Below the pieces are notes generated by a model that was given only the letters and a program-made list of their open reading frames with translations, searched no databases and had not been told where the DNA came from. Positions 33,024 through 41,405 of a stretch of DNA of 64,000 bases are shown in pieces; the first letter of the stretch is position 1, and each line of letters opens with the position of its first letter. A program made the translations under genes and the position numbers. Source of the stretch: Palsa-504 sp963844625 (GTDB lineage Bacteria > Actinomycetota > Actinomycetes > Streptosporangiales > Streptosporangiaceae); the NCBI GenBank assembly GCA_963844625.1, contig CAWJPF010000010.1, positions 186,001-250,000 of the forward strand, written 5' to 3'.

Positions 33024-34349
33024 ATGCCTGGTCATAAGCACGTGATGCCTCGCGCGCGGGTGATGCGGTCGGTCATGCCTGAGGACCCGCGGGCCGCGGG
33101 GCCGGCCGGTACGACGACCTCCGTTTCCGGCCGCGGGCCCGAGGGAACCGGGCCGCGGTTCTCCTGGCCGCTGGCCGCCGCGACCGACCGGCCCGCCGTG
33201 TCCGGCCTGATCTCCCTGCTCGCCGCGCTCGCCTTCGCCCTGGCCCGCTGGCAGACCTGGGCAGGAGGCAACATCGGCCGGTTCATCCTGGTCGGCCGGC
33301 ATTTCGCGACGCCGGCCCAGTTGCCGCCTGGCATACCGGTCGCGCCGACCTACGGTTACGACGGACAATTCTTCTACCGGCTGGCGCTCAATCCGCTCAA
33401 CCTTCACCACACGGCGTACGGCATCACCGTGGACCGGTCCTACCGGTACATGCGGATCGGCTATCCCGCACTGACCTGGCTCGTCTCCCTCGGCCAGCAT
33501 GCCCTGGTTCCGGTCATGCTCGTCGCCGTCAACATCGCCGCCATCGGCGCCATGGGTTACCTGGGCGGCGTCTTCGCCAGGGACGGCGGGCGGCACGCCC
33601 TGGCCGGACTGCTGATGCCCGGTTATTTCGGCCTCATCACCAGCCTGTCCCGTGATACGGCGGAGCCGCTGGCTGCCGCTTGCCTGCTGGCCGGGCTGCT
33701 CGCCGTCCGCGCGCGGCGGCCCGTCCTGGCCGGTGTTCTCCTGGCCTACGGCGCACTGACCAGGGAAACGGTCATGGTCGCGGTCGCCGCCATCGCGCTG
33801 ATGCGGGTGGTTGGCCTGGCACGCCGCAGTCAGCGCCCCGGCCGCGACGATCTGGCGTGGGTGATCCCCGGCGTGGTCTTCGTGATCTGGCAGGTCGTGG
33901 TGAAGGCCGCGACCGGAAGCATTCCCCTGCTGGCCGACGGCGGCCGTAACGCGGGCACGCCGTTCCTCGCCCCGCTCCAGGCCGCCAAGAACAACCTGGC
34001 CCACCTCAACGGGCACCAGTTCGACCAGTACGACCTGTGGTTCCTGGAAATAGCCATCCTCGCCTTCTTCGTCATCGCGGCGCTGCTCTGCCTGCGGTCC
34101 ACCAGCGCGCCGGGGCACGAGCGGCTGGCCCTCGTCCTGTACCTGGTCGAGATCTGCGTAGTCACGCCGAGCACCTGGAACAGCCTCGACGCCGACCTGC
34201 GCTCCTTCATCGAGGTGTATCTGCTGGCCGTGATCATCCTGCTAGGCACTCCCCGGCGGATCCTGGGCGCCTGGGTGCTCCCCATGCTCGCCGCGCTGAC
34301 GCTGCCCGCCCTGATCGTGATCACGCAGCGAAGGCTCACCATTTCGTGA
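33024..34349 (+). CDS. Family B GT-C-like membrane protein (copy B2)
   Basis: A 441-residue paralogue of B1. AAGGA lies 6 bases before the ATG. A 45-residue hydrophilic N-terminus is followed by helix 1 and the first outer loop with TYGYDGQFFYRLAL and SYRYMRIGYPALTWLVSLGQH. LGGVFARDGGRHALAG, RDTAEPLAAACLLAGLLAVR and LTRETVMVA are shared with B1. About nine helices are visible. Tandem with family A gene A3, 56 bases downstream. By analogy with GT-C enzymes it may use polyprenyl-linked sugars outside the membrane; no homologue of known function is recognised. Confidence 0.75.
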   Translation: MPGHKHVMPRARVMRSVMPEDPRAAGPAGTTTSVSGRGPEGTGPRFSWPLAAATDRPAVSGLISLLAALAFALARWQTWAGGNIGRFILVGRHFATPAQLPPGIPVAPTYGYDGQFFYRLALNPLNLHHTAYGITVDRSYRYMRIGYPALTWLVSLGQHALVPVMLVAVNIAAIGAMGYLGGVFARDGGRHALAGLLMPGYFGLITSLSRDTAEPLAAACLLAGLLAVRARRPVLAGVLLAYGALTRETVMVAVAAIALMRVVGLARRSQRPGRDDLAWVIPGVVFVIWQVVVKAATGSIPLLADGGRNAGTPFLAPLQAAKNNLAHLNGHQFDQYDLWFLEIAILAFFVIAALLCLRSTSAPGHERLALVLYLVEICVVTPSTWNSLDADLRSFIEVYLLAVIILLGTPRRILGAWVLPMLAALTLPALIVITQRRLTIS

Positions 34350-34393
34350 CGGCCGGTCGCCATGACCGAGATCCTGCTCCTCCTACCCTTTGC

Positions 34394-34399
34394 TAAGGT
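34394..34399 (+). promoter_or_regulatory. -10 box (TAAGGT) of family A gene A3, leaderless start
   Basis: TAAGGT is followed by exactly 6 bases and the GTG start at 34406, without a ribosome site. Confidence 0.5.
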
Positions 34400-34405
34400 C
34401 ACTTC

Positions 34406-36085
34406 GTGGCCGAAGGATTCGACAATGAGGCCGGTGAGATACCTTCTCAGGGCGTGCGCGTCAGCGCACCGCCCCGGCCGCTGACGGCGGAAGAACCCGG
34501 GCGTTCCCGTCGCGCCCGCTGGCTGTGGCCCGCCGCGCTGGCGGTGGCGGCCGTCGTCTTGTTCCTGTGTTACCTGCGGCTTTCCGGCACCGCCCCCGAC
34601 AGCTCTGACGGCGCGGACCAGTCGCTGCAGGCATGGGACATGCTGCACGGCAACTGGCTGCTGCACGGCTGGACCGTGGGTGACGTGTCGTATTACACCA
34701 CTGAGCTGCCTGAGTACATCCTGGTCGAGCTGATCAGGGGCCTCGGCCCGGACGTGGTGCACATCTCGGCCGCCGTTACCTACACGTTGCTTGTGCTGCT
34801 GGCCGCCCTGCTCGCCAAGGGGCGGGCGACCGGCCGCGAAGGCCTCGTCCGTGCGCTGATAGCAGCCGGGATCCTGCTCGCCCCGCAGCTCGGCCACGCC
34901 ATCGGCCTGCTGCTCCAGCAGCCGGACCACCTTGGCACCCAGGTGCCGCTGCTGGCCATCTTCATCGTCCTGGACCGTGCGCCGCGGCGCTGGTACGTCC
35001 CGGTCGCGATCGCGGTGCTGCTCACCTGGGTCACCGTCGCCGACCGGGTCGCCCTATTCGACGCGACGGTCCCGCTGGTCGCCGTCTGCGTCATCCGCGC
35101 GTTGTGGGCCGTCGTACATGACCGCAAGCCGCTGACCTCCCAGTGGTTCGAGGTTTGCGTCGCGGCAGGGAGCATCATCTCGTTCGGCGTGGCCGCGCTC
35201 ATCGTGAGCGCGATCAAGGCCGCGGGCGGGTACACGTCCCTTCCGCTGCCCCAAAGCTCTGCCTCCGCGGCCGCCGTCGCGGCCCACTTTGCGCAGACCC
35301 TCTGGGGGGTCCTCACCCTGTATGGAGCCGATTTCGTCGGCCTGTCGGGGGTGGCCCTGGCCATCGCCGTGGTGCACCTGGCTGGCCTCGCGCTGGCGCT
35401 GTGGGCTTTCTTCCTCGCCTTCCGCCGCTTCTTCTCCGCCGACCTGATCGTCCCCGTGCTGGCCGTGGGGATCGTGATCAACGTGATCGGCTACGTGTTC
35501 AGCAGCGTCCCCCGCGGGTGGTTTGACGTCAGGGAAATGGTCGCCGTACTTCCCTTCGGCGCCGTCCTCGCGGGCCGCCTGCTCGCCGGGCCGCTGCGCA
35601 CAGCGCGGCTGGGGCGAGCGCGGGCCGGGGTGCTCGCGGGGGTGCTGGCCTGCTATGCGCTCGCCCTCGGATACGGAGCCGCGCAGCCCTCGCCCATCGC
35701 CGACAGCGAGCAGCCGGTCATCGGCTGGCTCGAGGCTCACCACCTGAGCACCGGGCTCGGCACCTACATCGAGTCCAACCTCATCACGCTCGACAGCGGG
35801 GACCGCGTCGCGGTCAGGACGGTATCGTGGCGGCTCTCCGGGGCCGTCCCCCGCGACTATGAGTCGAAGGCGTCCTGGTACGACCCCCGGCTGGCCGTTG
35901 CCAACTTCATCATCTACAACAGCGCCGACGGCCCCCCCATCCCCCGCCGCGATATCCTCGCTCTGGCCGGCCCGCCCGCGCACACCTACCGTTACAAGAC
36001 CTTCACCATCATGGTCTGGAGCCACAACCTCCTCGCTGACCTAGGCACCCCGCCGTCACCCTGGCCCGGCAACCTCGTGCACTGA
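34406..36085 (+). CDS. Family A GT-C-like polytopic membrane protein (copy A3)
   Basis: A 559-residue family A protein. The loop after helix 1 carries SSDGADQSLQAWDMLHGN, then DVSYYTTELPEYILVELIRG. VTYTLLVLLAALLAKG, LAPQL and QPDHLGTQVPLLAIFIVLDR follow, then LPFGAVLAGRLLAG near helix 9. The outer C-terminal domain has GTYIESNLITLDSGDRVAVRTV and SKASWYDPRLAVANFII and ends with the family signature TYRYKTFTIMVWSHNLLADLG. The GTG start follows a TAAGGT box by 6 bases. It pairs in tandem with B2, so A and B proteins may work together. Confidence 0.78.
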   Translation: MAEGFDNEAGEIPSQGVRVSAPPRPLTAEEPGRSRRARWLWPAALAVAAVVLFLCYLRLSGTAPDSSDGADQSLQAWDMLHGNWLLHGWTVGDVSYYTTELPEYILVELIRGLGPDVVHISAAVTYTLLVLLAALLAKGRATGREGLVRALIAAGILLAPQLGHAIGLLLQQPDHLGTQVPLLAIFIVLDRAPRRWYVPVAIAVLLTWVTVADRVALFDATVPLVAVCVIRALWAVVHDRKPLTSQWFEVCVAAGSIISFGVAALIVSAIKAAGGYTSLPLPQSSASAAAVAAHFAQTLWGVLTLYGADFVGLSGVALAIAVVHLAGLALALWAFFLAFRRFFSADLIVPVLAVGIVINVIGYVFSSVPRGWFDVREMVAVLPFGAVLAGRLLAGPLRTARLGRARAGVLAGVLACYALALGYGAAQPSPIADSEQPVIGWLEAHHLSTGLGTYIESNLITLDSGDRVAVRTVSWRLSGAVPRDYESKASWYDPRLAVANFIIYNSADGPPIPRRDILALAGPPAHTYRYKTFTIMVWSHNLLADLGTPPSPWPGNLVH

Positions 36086-36160
36086 CCGACGCCGGGGCCG
36101 GCGGGGTTCGATAGCATTGCAATTGGAATCGTTTGCCGGCTATCGCACTCCGGCCTTCCG

Positions 36161-36166
36161 TACACT
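36161..36166 (+). promoter_or_regulatory. -10 box (TACACT) of the second GT2 gene, leaderless start
   Basis: TACACT is followed by exactly 6 bases and the ATG at 36173. No Shine-Dalgarno sequence is present. Confidence 0.55.
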
Positions 36167-36172
36167 GGCACA

Positions 36173-37003
36173 ATGATCAATGGTCACCGGATCGGCGTCG
36201 TGCTGCCTGCCTATAACGCGGCAGCCACGTTGGCACGCACAGTAGCCGAACTTGACCGAGAGGTCATCGACGAGATCGTGCTCGTCGATGACGCCAGCAC
36301 CGATGAGACAGTTGAGTTGGCTCGTGAACTCGGCTTGGAGCCGATTCGCCACGAACTCAACCTCGGCTACGGGGGAAACCAGAAGACCTGCTACCGCCAG
36401 GCGCTCAAGCTTGGCGCCGACATCATCGTCATGGTGCACCCGGACTATCAGTACTCGCCGTTGCTCGTTCCGGCCATGGCATCGATGATCGCCTACGAGG
36501 AGTACAACCTGGTCCTCGGCTCACGCATCCTCGCCCAGAACTCGGTCGCCCGCGGCATGCCTCGCCATAAGTATGTCGCAAACCGCTTCCTTACCTTCGT
36601 CGAGAACATATTCCTGCAGCAGAAACTGTCCGAATATCACACCGGCCTGCGTGCTTTCCGCAGTACGCTGCTCGCTGACCTGCCGTTCGACCGCAACTCC
36701 GACGATTTCATCTTCGACAACCAGATCATCGCGCAGGCCATTTCTGTTGGCGCGAGGATTGGCGAGGTGTCCTGCCCGACTCGCTACCAGCCCGACTCCT
36801 CATCGATCAACCTGCACAGGAGCATCACGTACGGTCTCGGCGTGCTGCGCACGTGCGGTCAGTACCGGCTGCACAAGCACGGGCTTCGCCGTTACCCCTA
36901 CCTCGACGTCGATCCCGCCCCGGGACACGCTCGGCTCGCGGTGGCCGATAACGAGGCCACCCAGGCGGCCGAAGTCAGGAAACCGGCTCGCACCGACGGG
37001 TAG
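36173..37003 (+). CDS. Glycosyltransferase family 2 (polyprenyl-phosphate sugar synthase type)
   Basis: A 276-residue GT-A enzyme. IGVVLPAYNAAATL and DEIVLVDDASTDET form the nucleotide-binding core. NLGYGGNQKTCYRQAL, MVHPDYQYSP at the metal site, EYHTGLRAFR and RNSDDFIFDNQII follow. This signature belongs to bacterial relatives of dolichol-phosphate mannosyltransferase. It lacks membrane helices. GC content at third codon positions looks lower than in neighbours, hinting at a separate origin. It precedes the SMR-type carrier and rmlABD on the same strand, so it may supply the polyprenyl-sugar carried by that protein (inference). Confidence 0.87.
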   Translation: MINGHRIGVVLPAYNAAATLARTVAELDREVIDEIVLVDDASTDETVELARELGLEPIRHELNLGYGGNQKTCYRQALKLGADIIVMVHPDYQYSPLLVPAMASMIAYEEYNLVLGSRILAQNSVARGMPRHKYVANRFLTFVENIFLQQKLSEYHTGLRAFRSTLLADLPFDRNSDDFIFDNQIIAQAISVGARIGEVSCPTRYQPDSSSINLHRSITYGLGVLRTCGQYRLHKHGLRRYPYLDVDPAPGHARLAVADNEATQAAEVRKPARTDG

Positions 37004-37020
37004 CCCGAGGCGCACCCGCG

Positions 37021-37026
37021 TAGACT
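37021..37026 (+). promoter_or_regulatory. Possible -10 box (TAGACT) ahead of the SMR-rml operon
   Basis: TAGACT lies 227 bases upstream of the SMR-type gene in the 250-base gap after the GT2 gene. A 13-codon frame (GTG 37036 to TAA) follows 9 bases later and could be a leader peptide, but nothing else supports it. Confidence 0.25.
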
Positions 37027-37253
37027 GCGGACGGCGTGCAATACAGGCAGGGGATCATCCGCATTGGACGCTGGTAAAGGCCCTTTCCGTGCCGTCGCAC
37101 ATCGAGGAACGGCGAATGTCGAAACGATCTGACGCGAATGCCCCGCTCCCTCGGGATACCCGTCCGGCCGAGCTCGGCGGGTGGCCGGAGCAGGCACCGC
37201 GGAACCCCCCAGGGAGGCGTCCTGAGCATGAAGCAACAGCAGGGAGGCGTCAT

Positions 37254-37625
37254 TTGACCATGGCAAGCGTCGCGTTGCTGCTATTCGCCGTCGTCTCGGC
37301 GGCGACTGGACAGGTGATGCTCAAGCACGGCATGCAGGTCGCAACGGCCCGCGTGGCCGATTCGGGCGGGTCGTTGGCGCTTCGCGCGGCCACCTCGCCG
37401 TGGGTTCTGCTCGGGCTGGTGGTTTTCGGCGTCTCTGCCATCGCCTGGCTGACTGCGCTCTCGCGGGTCCCGCTGAGCGTGGCCTATCCGTTCAATGCCC
37501 TTGGCTATCTCGTCATCCTGATCGCGAGCATCCTTGTCTTGCATGAGCGGGCCAACGTGCTGACCTGGCTGGGATCGCTTCTCGTCGTCTCCGGGCTGCT
37601 CATCGTGGTCCTGACCAAGCCGTGA
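37254..37625 (+). CDS. SMR/EamA-type small membrane carrier (ArnE/ArnF-like)
   Basis: A 123-residue four-helix protein of the small multidrug resistance/EamA superfamily. ASVALLLFAVVSAATGQVMLKHGM is helix 1, and VPLSVAYPFNALGYLVILIAS matches the conserved helix 3. Relatives ArnE/ArnF flip undecaprenyl-phosphate sugars, which fits the position between a polyprenyl-sugar GT2 and rmlA. The TTG start has GGGAGG 6 bases upstream; an ATG two codons later, or a longer form from ATG 37116 with a 46-residue hydrophilic tail of poor codon bias, are alternatives. Its stop overlaps the rmlA start (GTGA). Confidence 0.72.
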   Translation: MTMASVALLLFAVVSAATGQVMLKHGMQVATARVADSGGSLALRAATSPWVLLGLVVFGVSAIAWLTALSRVPLSVAYPFNALGYLVILIASILVLHERANVLTWLGSLLVVSGLLIVVLTKP

Positions 37626-38689
37626 AGGCCCTCGTTCTGGCGGGGGGATCAGGAACACGGCTCCGCCCGATCACCCATACCTCGGCCAAGCAGCTGGTTC
37701 CTGTGGCGAACAAGCCGGTGCTGTTCTACGGCCTGGAGGCGATCCGCGACGCCGGGATCGCGGAGGTGGGGATGGTCGTCGGCGATACGGAGCCGGCGAT
37801 CCGTTCAGCGGTCGGTTCGGGCCAGGCGTTCGGGCTGGAGGTGACCTATATCCGGCAGACGTCCCCGCTGGGGCTGGCGCACGCGGTCCTGGTGGCCAGG
37901 GAGTTCCTCGGCGACGATGACTTCGTGATGTACCTGGGTGACAATTTCATTGTGGGCGGTATCACCGCGCTGGTGGAGGAGTTCCAGGCCACCAGGCCTG
38001 ATGCCCATATCATGCTCACCTCGGTGGCGGACCCCAGGCAGTTCGGGGTCGCCGAGCTCGACAGCGCGGGCCAGCTCATCGGCCTGGAGGAAAAGCCGGA
38101 GCAGCCGAAGAGCGATCTGGCGCTGGTCGGGGTGTACCTGTTCACGCCGGCGGTACACGAGGCGATCGCCGGGCTGGCGCCGTCGGGGCGCGGCGAGCTG
38201 GAGATCACCGAGGCGATTCAGCGGCTGGTGCTCGACGGCCGCAAGGTCACCTCCACGATCATCTCGGGATACTGGAAGGACACCGGCAACGTCGCGGACA
38301 TGCTGGAGGTCAACCGGACCGTGCTGGAGAGCGCCGAGCCGGCGGTGGCAGGAGCGGTCGACGCGGCGAGCGAGCTGATCGGCCGGGTAGTGGTTGAGGC
38401 CGGGGCCACGGTCAGCGGGTCGCGGATCGTGGGACCGGCCATCATCGGCGCTGGTACCGAGGTGACCGGCTCCTACATCGGCCCGTTCACCTCCGTCGCC
38501 GCTGGGTGCGTGATCGCCGATAGCGAGATCGAGTACTCCATCGTCTTGGCCGGCGCCTCGATCCGCGGTGTCCGCCGGATCGAGGCGTCCCTCATCGGGC
38601 GCCATGTCGAGGTGACCCCCGCCCCCCGGGTGCGCCAGGCGCACCGCCTGGTGCTCGGGGATCACAGCAAGGTTCAGATCAGCTCATAG
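37622..38689 (+). CDS. rmlA: Glucose-1-phosphate thymidylyltransferase (long form)
   Basis: Makes dTDP-glucose from dTTP and glucose-1-phosphate, the first step to dTDP-rhamnose and related deoxysugars. The nucleotide-binding signature GGSGTRLRP is at residues 8-16. PVANKPVLFYGLEAIRDAGI, MYLGDNFI, LEEKPEQPKSDLALVGVY and the GYWKDTGNVADMLEVN motif follow. At 355 residues it is the long RmlA type, with a C-terminal left-handed beta-helix (about residues 250-350). The long type is common in antibiotic sugar clusters and in glycan loci. The GTG start overlaps the SMR gene stop by 4 bases. Confidence 0.93.
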   Translation: MKALVLAGGSGTRLRPITHTSAKQLVPVANKPVLFYGLEAIRDAGIAEVGMVVGDTEPAIRSAVGSGQAFGLEVTYIRQTSPLGLAHAVLVAREFLGDDDFVMYLGDNFIVGGITALVEEFQATRPDAHIMLTSVADPRQFGVAELDSAGQLIGLEEKPEQPKSDLALVGVYLFTPAVHEAIAGLAPSGRGELEITEAIQRLVLDGRKVTSTIISGYWKDTGNVADMLEVNRTVLESAEPAVAGAVDAASELIGRVVVEAGATVSGSRIVGPAIIGAGTEVTGSYIGPFTSVAAGCVIADSEIEYSIVLAGASIRGVRRIEASLIGRHVEVTPAPRVRQAHRLVLGDHSKVQISS

Positions 38690-38702
38690 GTGCGGAGGCT
38701 GC

Positions 38703-39710
38703 GTGAGGATCCTGGTGACAGGCGGGGCCGGGTTCATCGGTTCGCACTATGTGCGCACCATGTTGTCGGGCGGGTACCCGGGCTATGAGGATGCGGCGGT
38801 CACGGTCCTGGACAATCTGACCTACGCGGGGAACCTCGCCAACCTGGCCCCGGTCTGCGGCAGCCCCCGGCTGCGGCTCGTGCGGGGCGATATCGCCGAT
38901 CCCGCGCTGGTGCGCTCGCTGGTGCCGGGGCACGACGCGGTGATCAACTTCGCGGCCGAGACTCACGTGGATCGTTCGATCAGCGGCGCGGCGCCGTTCG
39001 TCGCCACCAACGTGGCCGGGGTGCAGGTGCTCCTGCAGGCGTGCCTGGAGGCCGGGACCGGGCCGGTGGTGCAGGTGTCCACCGACGAGGTGTACGGGAG
39101 CGTGGCGTCGGGGGCGTGGACGGAGCAGGCGCCGCTGGCGCCGAGCTCGCCGTATTCGGCGGCCAAGGCCGGCGGCGACCTGATGGCCGGGGCCTACGCC
39201 CGCACCCACGGGCTGGACGTGCGGATCACCCGCTGCTGCAACAACTACGGTCCGTACCAGTATCCGGAGAAGGTCATCCCGCTGTTCGTGACCAACCTGC
39301 TCGACGGGCGGCAGGTCCCGCTGTACGGCGACGGGGGCAACGTCCGCGGCTGGATCCACGTCGATGACCACTGCCGGGGGATCCAGCTGGTGCTGGAGCG
39401 CGGCTGGCCCGGGCAGACGTACCACATCAACGGCGACGCGGAGCTGACCAACACCGAGCTCACCGCCGCGCTGCTGCAGTGCTGCGGCACGGGATGGGAG
39501 ATGGTCACGCGCGTACCGGACCGCAAGGGGCACGACCGGCGCTACTGCCTCGACGACACCAGGCTGCGGGCCATGGGGTACGCACCGCGCGTCCCGTTCC
39601 GGCAGGGCCTGGCGGCCACGGTGCGCTGGTACGCCGGTAACCGGGCCTGGTGGGAACCGCTCAGGCGGCCAGGCGCGGCCCCGGCTCCGGCCGCATCCGG
39701 GCGCGCCTGA
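38703..39710 (+). CDS. rmlB: dTDP-glucose 4,6-dehydratase
   Basis: Second enzyme of the dTDP-rhamnose pathway, an NAD-dependent extended SDR of 335 residues. ILVTGGAGFIGSHYVR is the NAD-binding loop. FAAETHVDRSI, VSTDEVYGS with catalytic Asp/Glu, and YSAAKAGGD with the Y-x3-K pair are all present. RCCNNYGPYQYPEKVIPLFVTNLLDG and GWIHVDDHCRGI complete the family signature. A short Pro/Ala tail follows. It begins at a GTG 13 bases after rmlA and its TGA overlaps the rmlD ATG by one base. Confidence 0.95.
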   Translation: MRILVTGGAGFIGSHYVRTMLSGGYPGYEDAAVTVLDNLTYAGNLANLAPVCGSPRLRLVRGDIADPALVRSLVPGHDAVINFAAETHVDRSISGAAPFVATNVAGVQVLLQACLEAGTGPVVQVSTDEVYGSVASGAWTEQAPLAPSSPYSAAKAGGDLMAGAYARTHGLDVRITRCCNNYGPYQYPEKVIPLFVTNLLDGRQVPLYGDGGNVRGWIHVDDHCRGIQLVLERGWPGQTYHINGDAELTNTELTAALLQCCGTGWEMVTRVPDRKGHDRRYCLDDTRLRAMGYAPRVPFRQGLAATVRWYAGNRAWWEPLRRPGAAPAPAASGRA

Positions 39711-41230
39711 TGACCCGCTGGCTGGTGACCGGGGCGGGTGGCATGCTCGGCACCGACCTGGTCGCCGCCCTGGCCTCCCGCGGCGAGCCCGTGACCGGGA
39801 TGGACCGGGCCAGCCTGGACGTGACCGACGCCGCCGCGGTCACCGATGCGATCGGCCGCGGCCAGCCGGACGTGGTGGTCAACTGCGCGGCCTGGACCGC
39901 CGTCGACGACGCCGAGGCGGCCGAGGAACGGGCGCTGGCGGTCAACGCGGGCGGCGCGGCCAACCTGGCCGCGAGCTGTGCGGCCCGCGGCGCCCGCCTG
40001 GTGCAGGTCTCCACCGACTATGTTTTCGCGGGGGACGGCGGCCGGCCGTACGCTGAGGATGACGTCCCGGCACCGCGGACCGCCTACGGACGTACCAAGC
40101 TGGCCGGCGAGCGAGCCGTGCTCGGCCGCCTGCCCGGGTCGGGCTACGTCGTCAGGACGGCGTGGCTCTACGGCGCGCACGGGCCGAGCTTCGTCGCCAC
40201 GATGATCAGGCTCCAGGACCAGCGGCCGACGGTCGACGTGGTGGATGACCAGCACGGCCAGCCCACCTGGACCGTCGACGTGGCCAGCCAGATCATCGCG
40301 CTGGCCAGCTCCCCGGCCGCGGCGGGCATCTACCATGCCACCAGCAGCGGGCAGACCACCTGGTTCGGGCTGGCCCGCGAGATCTTCGGCCTGCTCGGCG
40401 CCGACCCGGCCCGGGTACGGCCGATACCGAGCAGCGCGCTGTCCCGGCCGGCGCCGCGGCCCGCCAGCAGCGTGCTGGGGCATGACGCCTGGGCGGGACC
40501 ACGGATCCGGCCTATCGGCGACTGGCGGACGGCGCTGCATCGCGCGCTTCCCGAACTCCTCCCGGATAACCGGCGGGGGCAGCGAGCCGCGGCGGCCGGA
40601 TAACCGGCCGGCTACCGGATTCCGCGCATCCGCCGCCGCGTGGCGCAGGCTCTCCAGGTAGGCCTCGCAGTCAGCGTAAACAGGCAGCAGCCCGGCGCGG
40701 CGCGCCTGTTCGAGAGTCGGGGCCGCGGCGTCCTTCGGCGAAAGCACGGGTTCGGCATCCGCCGGCCACTCGATGCCGATGCCGGGGTCCAAGGGGTGCA
40801 CGCCGTGCTCGCGTCCCGGCGAGTACGGGGTCGAGCACAGGTAGATGACCGTCGCCTCATCGCTGAGGGCGGTGAAGGCATGCCCCAGTCCTTCGCAGAG
40901 ATACACGGCACGCCGGCTGGTGTCATCCAGGTACACCGCCTCCCAGCGCCCGTAACTGGGCGAGCCGACCCTGACATCAACGATCACGTCAAGGACCGTG
41001 CCGCTAACGCAGGTGACGTACTTCGCCTGCCCGGGAGGCACGCTGGCGAAGTGGATGCCCCGGACGACTCCCCGCCGGGACACCGAGCAGTTGGCCTGTG
41101 CGACCTCCGGCCGGTACCCAAGCGACTCCGACAGCTCCTGCGCCCGGAACCATTCCAGGAAGAAACCCCTGTCATCACCGTGAATACCGGGCGTGAACGT
41201 CCAGGCACCGCTGATGCTGATCGGTTCCAT
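39542..41230 (-). CDS. rmlC: dTDP-4-dehydrorhamnose 3,5-epimerase; recognisable part 40612-41230, no stop codon until 39542
   Basis: The first roughly 205 residues (41230 down to about 40612) are a complete RmlC cupin: GDDRGFFLEWFRAQEL, QANCSVSRRGVVRGIHFASVPPGQAKYVTCVSG with the catalytic His, YLCEGLGHAFTALSDEA, and a C-terminal end like other RmlC proteins (LLPVYADCEAYLESLR). No in-frame stop follows. The frame runs on for about 355 codons antisense to rmlD and into rmlB, where it encodes Arg/Gly-rich sequence typical of an antisense shadow. In a neighbouring frame a stop occurs at about 40612, so a one-base indel near the 3' end is likely. The start ATG has AAGGAG 6 bases upstream. It is convergent with rmlABD. 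Confidence 0.75.
   Translation of the reverse strand: MEPISISGAWTFTPGIHGDDRGFFLEWFRAQELSESLGYRPEVAQANCSVSRRGVVRGIHFASVPPGQAKYVTCVSGTVLDVIVDVRVGSPSYGRWEAVYLDDTSRRAVYLCEGLGHAFTALSDEATVIYLCSTPYSPGREHGVHPLDPGIGIEWPADAEPVLSPKDAAAPTLEQARRAGLLPVYADCEAYLESLRHAAADARNPVAGRLSGRRGSLPPPVIREEFGKRAMQRRPPVADRPDPWSRPGVMPQHAAGGPRRRPGQRAARYRPYPGRVGAEQAEDLAGQPEPGGLPAAGGMVDARRGRGAGQRDDLAGHVDGPGGLAVLVIHHVDRRPLVLEPDHRGDEARPVRAVEPRRPDDVARPGQAAEHGSLAGQLGTSVGGPRCRDVILSVRPAAVPRENIVGGDLHQAGAAGRTARGQVGRAARVDRQRPFLGRLGVVDGGPGRAVDHHVRLAAADRIGDRGGVGHVQAGPVHPGHGLAAGGQGGDQVGAEHATRPGHQPAGHQARPDAAGAGAAPGRLSGSHQARLPAYQRTVAARPCRNGTRGAYPMARSLVSSRQ
39710..40603 (+). CDS. rmlD: dTDP-4-dehydrorhamnose reductase
   Basis: Last enzyme of dTDP-L-rhamnose synthesis, 297 residues. 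The start is the ATG overlapping the rmlB stop by one base (TGATG), although the frame is open 20 codons further up. WLVTGAGGMLGTDLVAAL is the NADPH-binding loop. DVTDAAAVTDAI, VNCAAWTAVDDAE, STDYVFAGDGGRPYAEDD and YGRTKLAGE with catalytic Tyr/Lys follow; RTAWLYGAHG completes the pattern. It closes the rmlABD run. Confidence 0.93.
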   Translation: MTRWLVTGAGGMLGTDLVAALASRGEPVTGMDRASLDVTDAAAVTDAIGRGQPDVVVNCAAWTAVDDAEAAEERALAVNAGGAANLAASCAARGARLVQVSTDYVFAGDGGRPYAEDDVPAPRTAYGRTKLAGERAVLGRLPGSGYVVRTAWLYGAHGPSFVATMIRLQDQRPTVDVVDDQHGQPTWTVDVASQIIALASSPAAAGIYHATSSGQTTWFGLAREIFGLLGADPARVRPIPSSALSRPAPRPASSVLGHDAWAGPRIRPIGDWRTALHRALPELLPDNRRGQRAAAAG

Positions 41231-41405
41231 GTGCCACTCCTTCACTTCACGGCTCCTATCGCCGGACCATATCGTGACCGTCGGGACAGGCCCGTGGCGG
41301 GTAACCGGCTAAACATGGGCCCAAGGTGCCCGCGAAGGCAACAGCGAAGCCCCGCCATGGCTATGCTTCACTTCGACCACGAGGGAGCGCTAGGAGGACG
41401 ATCTG

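Noticed and set aside
39542..40611. A genuine fused C-terminal domain on RmlC
   Set aside because: The extra sequence is exactly antisense to rmlD/rmlB and has the Arg/Gly/Pro-rich composition of shadow frames; a lost stop is the simpler explanation.
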